From Musicola paradisiaca NCPPB 2511 (GTDB lineage: Bacteria; Pseudomonadota; Gammaproteobacteria; Enterobacterales; Enterobacteriaceae): 64,000 nucleotides of DNA. The stretch spans positions 1,066,204 to 1,130,203 of the forward strand of contig NZ_CM001857.1 in assembly GCF_000400505.1 (NCBI RefSeq), written 5' to 3'. How positions within the stretch are numbered: position 1 is the stretch's first letter; each line of letters starts with the position of its first letter. Under the pieces are notes generated by a model that was not told where the DNA came from, did no database searches, and saw only the letters and a list, made by a program, of their open reading frames with translations. Of the stretch, positions 19,201 through 26,200 are shown in pieces. The position numbers and the translations under genes are program-made.

Positions 19201-19764
19201 TCAGATTATATGATCCTGATATATTTTTTCTATATTCAGTGTTGGACATAATTCGAGGGAGGATAAATAAATTTTCTTACTATAAAAATATCTAAAATCA
19301 GAATATAATTCTATTGTTTCTTTAGGAGCATCTGCAAGTGGATATGTTTTGCTTAATCCTCTGGCATTATATGCATCATGATAGTGGTTAAGCGTTTCTA
19401 TTAATGACTCACCTAATATTTTTGACTTTATCGCTACAATATCACTCTTTTTTACTCCGGAAATAGCCAATTCAGGATCAATGGCATATCCCTTTATAAT
19501 TCCCTCTCTTTTCGTGTCACTTTCCAAAGATGAATGAATACTTTCCCAGCAATTTATAATATCGTCGCTAGAAAGAGAAGAGTAATGTTCTGATAAATTA
19601 CTTAAATCAATGATCATTTCTTCAGCATTACGTAAAATAAAATTAACGCTTTGTAATTGACATCCATTATCCACTAAATCAATATATTCTTTATAGTCAT
19701 TTGTTTTTACCCCTTCTAATGTTCGCCAACAATGATTACGGCTTATTATTTTAATTTTATTCAT
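19201..19764 (-). CDS. Protein of unknown function, in frame with the PRTase domain downstream
   Basis: A 187-codon frame starting at ATG 19764 with GAGGGG just upstream. I recognise no domain; it is mainly alpha-helical by composition, with segments such as NHYHDAYNARGLSKTYPLADAP. It ends at a TGA (19201) in the sequence ATC-TGA-AAG, after which the identical frame continues for 153 further codons through the PRTase domain. If the TGA were a sense codon (TGG differs by one base) the product would be a single protein of about 341 residues. It lies 19 bases after the nucleotidyltransferase gene. Either a nonsense mutation, stop read-through, a sequence error or two separate genes can explain the arrangement. 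Confidence 0.6.
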   Translation of the reverse strand: MNKIKIISRNHCWRTLEGVKTNDYKEYIDLVDNGCQLQSVNFILRNAEEMIIDLSNLSEHYSSLSSDDIINCWESIHSSLESDTKREGIIKGYAIDPELAISGVKKSDIVAIKSKILGESLIETLNHYHDAYNARGLSKTYPLADAPKETIELYSDFRYFYSKKIYLSSLELCPTLNIEKIYQDHII

Positions 19765-19783
19765 ATACCCCTCATGATAGTTG

Positions 19784-20821
19784 CTACCTTAATATTGCAC
19801 CTATTTTAGAAAACTCATCGATATAAAATTTTGTTGTATTAGAATCAATGTCATTTTCACTTAAGTCAGATATAACTTTGTCTATATCTTTAGAATTATC
19901 AATAGACAACCAAACTTTATAGGCATCAGCTGTTATTTCACAAATAGCTGAGCTTTCTATTAATACTAATTTAGATCTTTCGAATATTACTCTATACAAT
20001 GGTTTTTTTATTATGGAGTTGTTATCTTTTATCTTTAAATGTCCTAAAAGCCTTTCTTGCCTTAACTCTATTTCTACATCGCAACACTCTTTCCCTTGAA
20101 TATAGTCAAGCGTTGCTTGCCATACTCTTCCAACTGCTTGGATATATTCAAGAGCGCTTGTATCATTAATAACATTAATTTTAGAACAAACCAGCAGATA
20201 AGATTTAAAATATTCGTTATCTTTACCAAATTTTTTTATTGCGTTCTTTACACGCCACTTAATCAGGGTAGATGTACTGTTATGAAAAGCTAACATACAG
20301 TCTATTGATGCATGAAGCGTTCGCTCAGCGTTGAATGCTGCAGTAATATAGTCATTATCAATCATATTCCCCATGCAATCAGAAAAACATTTCTCGCCGA
20401 ACTTTTTCGCTTTATTTAATAAAAACTTACAAAGTTCATCTTTTGGGATACTATTTTTCAAAGAAAATAATGCACTTTCGTGATGTATAGAAATCCCTGT
20501 TAGTAATCTATGCAATAGGTGCGACTCATACCAGCTTATTATCTCTTGACTATTAAGGTTGCTGATTATCTCATTTATTTTGTCGATGCTTACAACAGTT
20601 AACTCACAGATCTTGTCATTAAATGGGATAAATATCTCAGTATTACATTGCTTATTCTCGGACGAAACGATAGCATATACATCAAAATCAGATTTCGAAG
20701 TTGCGAACCCTTCCGTGATTGATCCTGAAAGATAACTAGTAATTAGGTTACTATCAGCTATTAAAGCTTTTTCTATAAGAGCTGCCAATTCGTTTTGAGT
20801 CTCTTTAGTCAGTATGCTCAT
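19784..20821 (-). CDS. Nucleotidyltransferase fused to a PqqD/RRE-like peptide-binding domain
   Basis: A 345-residue protein. Residues 30-50 (YLSGSITEGFATSKSDFDVY) carry the pol-beta superfamily nucleotidyltransferase motif: G33-S34 and the Asp pair D45-x-D47. The last ~75 residues (from about LYRVIFERSKLVLI through SAICEITADAYKVWLSID to FYIDEFSKIGAIL) have the pattern of PqqD-like RiPP recognition elements: three strands, then helices with a hydrophobic FxxxLxxxGxL ending. Such domains bind leader peptides. The gene is the first after the 32-codon peptide gene, with AGAGGTG before its start. The combination suggests that it transfers a nucleotide to the peptide; this is inference from domain composition. 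Confidence 0.75.
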   Translation of the reverse strand: MSILTKETQNELAALIEKALIADSNLITSYLSGSITEGFATSKSDFDVYAIVSSENKQCNTEIFIPFNDKICELTVVSIDKINEIISNLNSQEIISWYESHLLHRLLTGISIHHESALFSLKNSIPKDELCKFLLNKAKKFGEKCFSDCMGNMIDNDYITAAFNAERTLHASIDCMLAFHNSTSTLIKWRVKNAIKKFGKDNEYFKSYLLVCSKINVINDTSALEYIQAVGRVWQATLDYIQGKECCDVEIELRQERLLGHLKIKDNNSIIKKPLYRVIFERSKLVLIESSAICEITADAYKVWLSIDNSKDIDKVISDLSENDIDSNTTKFYIDEFSKIGAILR

Positions 20822-20847
20822 GAAACACCTCTAGTTGACGCCGCTGA

Positions 20848-20872
20848 AAGCCGACAGCATAGCTGCCGGCTT
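20848..20872 (-). other. Intercistronic stem-loop after the peptide gene
   Basis: A 10-bp stem (AAGCCGGCAG / CTGTCGGCTT on the minus strand, one G-U pair) with a 5-base loop lies between the peptide stop and the nucleotidyltransferase start. It lacks a U-run, so it would stabilise or partly stop the transcript and give more peptide mRNA than enzyme mRNA, an arrangement common for ribosomal peptide precursors. Confidence 0.75.
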
Positions 20873-20887
20873 CCTATATGTGAAAAA

Positions 20888-20986
20888 TTATTCACCATTA
20901 CTCAATGAATCAGCTCTGCCATTGTTAAAGTCAGCGGATTCCTGCTTGTCGAGCATACGGAATGGAACTAAGCATTCTTTGTTCAT
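20888..20986 (-). CDS. 32-residue candidate precursor peptide
   Basis: A short gene on the minus strand starting at ATG 20986 with GGAGG seven bases upstream. It encodes 32 residues, beginning MNKECLVPFRMLDKQ and ending SLSNGE. It has one Cys (position 5), no transmembrane stretch and an acidic, Asn/Ser/Gly-rich C-terminal half. It is the first gene of the AT-rich operon and is separated from the first enzyme gene by a stem-loop. Its size, position, strong ribosome site and the RRE-like domain of the next protein make it the likely substrate of the cluster. I do not recognise the peptide as a known precursor. Confidence 0.78.
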   Translation of the reverse strand: MNKECLVPFRMLDKQESADFNNGRADSLSNGE

Positions 20987-21015
20987 ATAAACCTCCAATA
21001 ATATGAGTGACTAAT

Positions 21016-21031
21016 ACCAGTTTTCACTGGT
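21016..21031 (-). promoter_or_regulatory. Leader hairpin before the peptide gene
   Basis: ACCAGT-GAAA-ACTGGT, a 6-bp perfect stem with a GAAA tetraloop, lies 30 bases upstream of the peptide start codon on the minus strand. It may sit in the 5' leader and protect the mRNA, or be part of an operator. The promoter itself should lie between here and about 21150, where the sequence is AT-rich. Confidence 0.45.
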
Positions 21032-21159
21032 GATTTTTGTATAGCTCGGGAAATAGCCATGTGATGAATATGAAATAATTATTCATACGCTAATGCTCTC
21101 ATCTTAAATTGATAAGATTTTACTATTTCAACAGCTGATACTGTGGTCTAAATAGCTGC

Positions 21160-21532
21160 GCCTAAATAGCTTCTCATATTACCGCTCCACTTTAGCCAGG
21201 CCAGGTTGGTTGCCGGGAAACGGTGAAGCTGCATTCATAAATTGCGTTACCTGTTTCAGTAACTGCAGGGAGGTATTCAGAACCCGATATTCAGAAAACC
21301 GTGTTCATGAATGTATTAGCTCAGACCTGATTTGGATCTGGCGCTCTTACGGCACAAAAAGTGGCCTAAACTGACAGGTGGTTTTGTGCAAGGAGTGGAT
21401 ATATAACATATGGCTGAGGCAGAACCTAAATAACTTCGCACATTGATGCTTCACCTCTCATTGTGCAAGGCCCGTTCCTAACGGGGCACCACCTCCCACA
21501 AGTGTAGCGGTAATATGAGAAGCTATTTAGGC
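21160..21532. mobile_element. Small element bounded by perfect 27-bp inverted repeats
   Basis: Positions 21160-21186 are the exact reverse complement of 21506-21532 (GCCTAAATAGCTTCTCATAT at the left end). The 373-bp unit between and including them contains copy B of the 130-bp repeat but no complete gene. Size and terminal inverted repeats are those of a MITE-like non-autonomous element or of a decayed insertion sequence. CTAAATAGCT is also repeated just outside the left end. I cannot assign a family and see no clear target duplication. Confidence 0.6.
21266..21399. repeat. ~130-bp island-flanking repeat, copy B
   Basis: This is the direct repeat of 14469-14602, about 90% identical by eye, with a 1-base deletion (GGCACAAAAAGTGG against GGCACAACAAAGTGG). 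It lies inside the inverted-repeat-bounded element. A 14-base piece of the same sequence (CAGAAAACCGTGTT) occurs again at 22493-22506, so the repeat or its parent element seems to have visited this locus more than once. Confidence 0.85.
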
Positions 21533-21606
21533 CTAATGGTGTATCGTTTGACCTGCATTTCACTTAGCGTATATTGGGTAAAAAATCTGATGGTGGGTTG
21601 GTGAAA

Positions 21607-22349
21607 ATGGGCATTAATGATTTTATCTTTGGGAAGAAGAAAAAATGATGAAAATGAAAATATCAAGCATGCAGAAGAAATAACACAACTCCCCTCGCAA
21701 TATATGAATATAGCAAGACAGAACAAAGATATAATTGAAGGGATGCAGTTCCATGCAACATGCCAATTGCGGATCCCGATAGATGTATTTAAAAAAACAC
21801 GGTGAATTTTTTAAAGGAGATAGTATCCCCCCAATATATGGTTCCCCAAGAGATGGTATTTGGTTGCCCAAATTACTAGATAGTACATTTGATTTTCTCG
21901 ATAAAGGGGCTACCACAGCTTCTGATGCTGGGTCAGTAGATGCAGATGAGTATGTTGATTATGCGATTAGTTTACTGAGTATTTTTGAATCAAACATGAC
22001 TATTGACGATAAGATGGCTCAGGCATTAGTTTATGCGGGATGTAATGATTCTAAAAATAGAATCGAAAGCGGGATATTACGTTTCTATGGAGAAAAAAAC
22101 ATAGCTGATGTAATGTCTTTATACATTTCTAAACTAGATCGTTTTAAATTTTATTATGATAAACCAAATAAATTAACCATTGGTTAATGGTGTCAATAAA
22201 AAATAACCGATGCATTAGAATCCTCAGGGATAAATACGTTAAGGGCACTATCTGGGATGAGCGAGAATGACTTAATTAATATTAACGGTGTCGGTAAAAT
22301 TAGCGCAAAAAAAATAATAAGCAGCATTGGAGAATTAAGGGAAGTGTAG
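21607..22349 (+). pseudogene. Broken gene with C-terminal helix-hairpin-helix segment
   Basis: Frames add up to one decayed protein. ATG 21607 reads MGINDFIFGKKK and meets a stop after an A6 run (21640-21645); one base less would continue into NDENENIKHAEEITQLPSQY. That frame stops after an A7 run (21791-21797); one base less continues into HGEFFKGDSIPPIYGSPRDG and on to 22187. Beyond two stops, 22206-22349 encodes DALESSGINTLRALSG...ININGVGKISAKKI, a clear helix-hairpin-helix motif of the DNA-binding type. The function of the whole is unknown. Either it is a genuine pseudogene or the A-runs are miscalled. Confidence 0.6.
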
Positions 22350-22542
22350 CTGTCTTTCTTAATGATCACATTATACTGTATCCAAGTAGGATCAACCTCC
22401 GCTCCTCACTCAATCCAGGCCGTCAGATTTCATTGTGCGCGGCCAAAAAAACTGTCAGATCAAGTTTACGTGAATACACATAACGCCATTTGCAGAAAAC
22501 CGTGTTAATAAAACCAGTTGCATAAAACCATGAGGTGTATCG

Positions 22543-23019
22543 ATGCGTCAGGACATTCCCGTCAGGTGTTTTTCTATCTCGCTGTTGGTATTGAGCCGCG
22601 ACGCTACGGCGTGTCGGGTTCTGCTGTTGCGGCGCAGCGGCAGCACTCAGCATGGCGCCTGGTGTCAGATTGCGGGCGGCATCGAGCCCGGTGAATCGGC
22701 ATGGCAGACTGCGCGGCGTGAAGCGCAAGAAGAGACCGGGCTGCGGTTGACGCAGCTGTATTCGGCGGATATCTGCGAGCAGTTTTATGAAGCGGATCGC
22801 AATGCAATCACATTGGCGCCGGTGTTCGTCGCCTATGTCGATGCCGGTAGCGCCGTGACGCTAAATCATGAGCACAGCGAGTATTACTGGGCGACGTTCG
22901 ATGAGGCGCAGCAGATGCTGCCTTTCCCCGGTCAACACCGCACGCTGCAACATGTGCGCCGGTATTTTGCCGATAGCGAGCCCAACGCGGCGTTGTTGAT
23001 GCCGGGCGCCCAAGACTGA
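22543..23019 (+). CDS. NUDIX hydrolase
   Basis: A 158-residue nucleotide-diphosphate hydrolase. The Nudix box is complete: G-x5-E-x7-REUxEExGU in GGIEPGESAWQTARREAQEETGL (read from residue 46). It probably cleaves a nucleoside diphosphate derivative such as a modified NTP in the cytoplasm. GC content is back to the backbone level, so it lies outside the AT-rich island. The family is too broad to fix a substrate. The next gene is convergent. Confidence 0.9.
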   Translation: MRQDIPVRCFSISLLVLSRDATACRVLLLRRSGSTQHGAWCQIAGGIEPGESAWQTARREAQEETGLRLTQLYSADICEQFYEADRNAITLAPVFVAYVDAGSAVTLNHEHSEYYWATFDEAQQMLPFPGQHRTLQHVRRYFADSEPNAALLMPGAQD

Positions 23020-23057
23020 ACAACGGCGCTGGGTGCCCGGCGGCGAACGACACCGGA

Positions 23058-24305
23058 TTACTCAGGGGCTTTCAGCGGGATGGTCAACAGGCTGGCCAGA
23101 AAGTAAAGCAGCGCGATAACCCACAGGGTGCCCTCGATACCCAGCGGGGCGATGCACAGGCTGACAATCAGCGGCCCGGCGAAATTGCTCAGCCCCGACC
23201 CCAAATTCAAGCACGAAATGGCGGCGCCCTTGTTGCCGGGCGATAGCGTAGGGATCAGCGCCGCCAGCGGGCCGAACGCGCCGAGCCCGATGGCGTACAC
23301 CGCCAGCGCGGCGAAAACGGCAGCCTGACTGTGGCCGAACCAGACCGGCGCATAGCACACCAGAATGGCCGAGGCGCCGCACAGCGTGCCGGAAAACCAC
23401 ACCACGGTTTTGCGCCAGCCGATGATGTCCCCCAAATAGCCAAAGAAATAGCCGGAAAACAGATTCAGGATATTTACCGCCGACCAGATAGTCAGCCATT
23501 CGGCAATGCGAAAGCCGAATCGGGGCAGGTAAATCGGCATCAGGATAATCAGCGAAAACTTGCCGATGTCATTGATGGTTTTGACGATCACCGCCAGCCC
23601 CAGTTTGGGTTGCTGAAACATGATCAGCAGCCCCTGCACGAACGCCCGGCCGGGGTTTTGCTCGCGGGTATCCGCCGGTGGCCGGTCGTGGTTGAGCACC
23701 AGCGCGGAAAAAGCACCCGCCGCCACGAACAAAAACCCGGTCAGCAGCACCCCCTGTTCCCCGATAAGCGGCATGGCCAGGCTGGAGAACCAGGGGCCGA
23801 GAATCGTCATGCCGACCGCAAAGGCGCTCCAGAACCAGGAGACCGCGCGCCCGAGAATGGCCTTGTCCGTGCGCATGTTAATCCAGACCAGAAACGAATA
23901 GGCGAACAGGGGATACGCCACGCCGCGCAGCATGTAGGTGATGATGATGGCGTAGTAGTTTTTCCCCGGCAGGGCGTAGAGCACAAACGGCAGCGAGGTG
24001 ACGAAAAAGACGATCGTGCCGGCCCACATCAGGGTACGCAGGCCGAATACCTGTGAGCCGATGCCGCTGAACCAGGACGAGAGCGCGACGCACAGACCAA
24101 AGGCCGATGAAATGACGCCGATTTGAAAGCCGCTGTACCCGTAGGCAATCAACAGCGACGACAGCCAGCTCTGTTCAATGGTGGCGCCGGTAATGAACAG
24201 AAAAATGCCGATATAGCCCCAGAACAGCGGCTGCGGCAGTCCCAGTTTTTGCCAGAGCCCGTCACGCCGGATGTGCGGCGGCGGGTAAAGCGATGCTTGC
24301 TGCAT
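23058..24305 (-). CDS. MFS sugar/polyol transporter
   Basis: A 415-residue major facilitator with about 12 membrane helices. The N-terminal half has IGIFLFITGATIEQSWLSSLL and the loop FGLRTLMWAGT; the second half has LGDIIGWRKTVVW, the repeat of the MFS loop 2-3 motif. It looks most like the polyol/sugar permease group (RbtT-like). A start at 24326 (TTG) is possible but I prefer the ATG at 24305. It is the last gene of a leftward series: glycosidase, GH28 enzyme, GPH permease and this carrier. Its substrate is likely a sugar, uronide or short oligosaccharide, judging from the neighbours. Confidence 0.82.
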   Translation of the reverse strand: MQQASLYPPPHIRRDGLWQKLGLPQPLFWGYIGIFLFITGATIEQSWLSSLLIAYGYSGFQIGVISSAFGLCVALSSWFSGIGSQVFGLRTLMWAGTIVFFVTSLPFVLYALPGKNYYAIIITYMLRGVAYPLFAYSFLVWINMRTDKAILGRAVSWFWSAFAVGMTILGPWFSSLAMPLIGEQGVLLTGFLFVAAGAFSALVLNHDRPPADTREQNPGRAFVQGLLIMFQQPKLGLAVIVKTINDIGKFSLIILMPIYLPRFGFRIAEWLTIWSAVNILNLFSGYFFGYLGDIIGWRKTVVWFSGTLCGASAILVCYAPVWFGHSQAAVFAALAVYAIGLGAFGPLAALIPTLSPGNKGAAISCLNLGSGLSNFAGPLIVSLCIAPLGIEGTLWVIALLYFLASLLTIPLKAPE

Positions 24306-24415
24306 GAAGATATGTATCCGAGTCAACCGATCGATCAGGATCGCCTGACGGTGACGTCGGGCAATCGGTATTTTTCCCGGCGCAGGTCATCACCGACCGC
24401 GCCGGGGGCATGTCG

Positions 24416-25993
24416 TCAGGGCTTTTTGTACGCCATCGCCATGGCGCTACGTTCGGCATGTTCCCTGGCTAACAGCCGGTTGCGGTTATGGTGGCCGACG
24501 CTGTTGTTGCCCCAGGACTGGTCGTAGGGCAGCCCGGTCAGGCTTTCGATCACCGCCCGGGTTTCCGGGGTGGCGTCGGCTTTGTCGCCGCCTTGTTTCA
24601 GCCGTTGCACTTCCTGATTGAGGATCGCGTGGGTCTGGCTGTTGATGTTAAAGCGGTAGGAAGACAGGATGCCGAACAGCGTCAGTACCACCGGGATGAT
24701 GATCATGATGGCGATGATGCTGTTGATCGCGGATTGCGGCTGGACGCTTTGGCCGGAGACAAAGCCGGACATTTGCAGCGCCAGACCGACCAAAAAGACG
24801 GAGAGCGCCTGGGAAGCCTTGCGCAGCAGGCTCATGAAGCCGGCGAAGATCCCCTCCCGGCGGTTGCAGGTCAGGATTTCGTCCACATCCGCGACGAAAG
24901 TGTAGTTGTTCCAGGGAATGGCGTAGATCCCGCCGCGCGCCAGGCCGGCGATAACTGCGCCGACGTACAGCAGCGTCAGGCCGGCGGTATGGGTGAAATA
25001 GCTGGCGCCAAAGAGGGCGAAGGCCAACAGCGCCATACTGGCCTGGGTGCGGAATGCCTGCGATGGCGAGAATTTCAGCGTCAGGAAGGTGGCGACGCCG
25101 ACGCCGAAAAATTGCAGGGCGTTGACGGTTCCCAAGAGATTGGAGGCGGTCACTGAGGTATTCATCAGCGCGAAAACAATAAAATAGGTGAATACCGAGT
25201 TGAAAATATCCTGTGCGACCGATCCCCCCAGATACATGCCGAGATGGGAGCGGAAGGTTTTGATTTTCAACGTGGAGACGAAGTCGAAAAAGATATTCCG
25301 GCTTTTTTCCGCAAAGGAAATCTTTTCTTCACTGGCGTGCTGGCGTTCCAGACTTTCGACTTCCTCCACCGAACGTTCCCAGGTGCCGAAATAGACGAAC
25401 AACAGCACGACGATAAAGGTGACGGTGAAAATCAGGCCGGTGTAATAAAACGAGAGCGATGACTCTTTGCCGAAGAAAGTGACCAGCCGACCGGGTAAAA
25501 ACGCGGCGATAAAACCGGAGAACTGGGCGATGTACATTCTGGCGCTGGTCAGTTTGGCGCGTTGCGTAAAGTCCGACGTCATTTCGGCGGAGAGGGTGTC
25601 GTAAGGAATGAGGATCATGGTGTACACGACCTCGAACAGAATATAGACCCCCAGGTAGAACCCGTAATTCAGCCCCTCGACCCACAGAAAGGAATACACC
25701 GTCACCAGCGGAACGCTGAGCAACAGGAAAAAACGTCGTCTGCCGAAGCGGCGCCCCAGGCGGGTTTTATAAAAATTGTCCGTGATATATCCCATCACCG
25801 GGCACATGATCACGTCCACAATACGGGCAATGGCGAAGATGGAGCCCGCCTGTAGCGGCGACAGGCCGCAAAAGGTGGTCAGAAAAAATAACAGCCAGGC
25901 GCTGACCAGCGTAAACGCGCCGGAGCCGATGACATCCGCCAATCCGTAACAGATATAGTTACGGAGTTTGATCTCTCTTTTATTATTTGCCAT
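24416..25993 (-). CDS. GPH-family sugar:cation symporter (oligogalacturonide/uronide permease type)
   Basis: A 525-residue membrane carrier of the glycoside-pentoside-hexuronide family. Family features are NYICYGLADVIGSGAFTLVSAW at the start, VDVIMCPVMGYITDNFYKTRLGRRFGRRRFF in the first cytoplasmic loop, and about 12 helices. It has an extended charged C-terminus (QRLKQGGDKADATPETRAVIE). Related Dickeya permeases (TogT, RhiT) import oligogalacturonides or rhamnogalacturonides. The adjacent GH28 enzyme without a signal peptide fits import followed by intracellular cleavage. AGAGG precedes the ATG. The precise substrate is not determined. Confidence 0.87.
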   Translation of the reverse strand: MANNKREIKLRNYICYGLADVIGSGAFTLVSAWLLFFLTTFCGLSPLQAGSIFAIARIVDVIMCPVMGYITDNFYKTRLGRRFGRRRFFLLLSVPLVTVYSFLWVEGLNYGFYLGVYILFEVVYTMILIPYDTLSAEMTSDFTQRAKLTSARMYIAQFSGFIAAFLPGRLVTFFGKESSLSFYYTGLIFTVTFIVVLLFVYFGTWERSVEEVESLERQHASEEKISFAEKSRNIFFDFVSTLKIKTFRSHLGMYLGGSVAQDIFNSVFTYFIVFALMNTSVTASNLLGTVNALQFFGVGVATFLTLKFSPSQAFRTQASMALLAFALFGASYFTHTAGLTLLYVGAVIAGLARGGIYAIPWNNYTFVADVDEILTCNRREGIFAGFMSLLRKASQALSVFLVGLALQMSGFVSGQSVQPQSAINSIIAIMIIIPVVLTLFGILSSYRFNINSQTHAILNQEVQRLKQGGDKADATPETRAVIESLTGLPYDQSWGNNSVGHHNRNRLLAREHAERSAMAMAYKKP

Positions 25994-26200
25994 ATCAAGA
26001 CCTCTTTTTTTGAGGGTACCGGCACCTGTTCCATACGAATTATTTTTTCCTGAGCGATATTCAGGTGCTATTTTTTATAGGTATGTGTCGTGGATATTCG
26101 CCCTATTGCGACAATATCCGAACGTATTCTCCGGAGAATAAGCGCCTGTCTATTGATGCTGTCAGGGGCTCTATTTCTGCCTGCTGTCCTGAAATAATAA

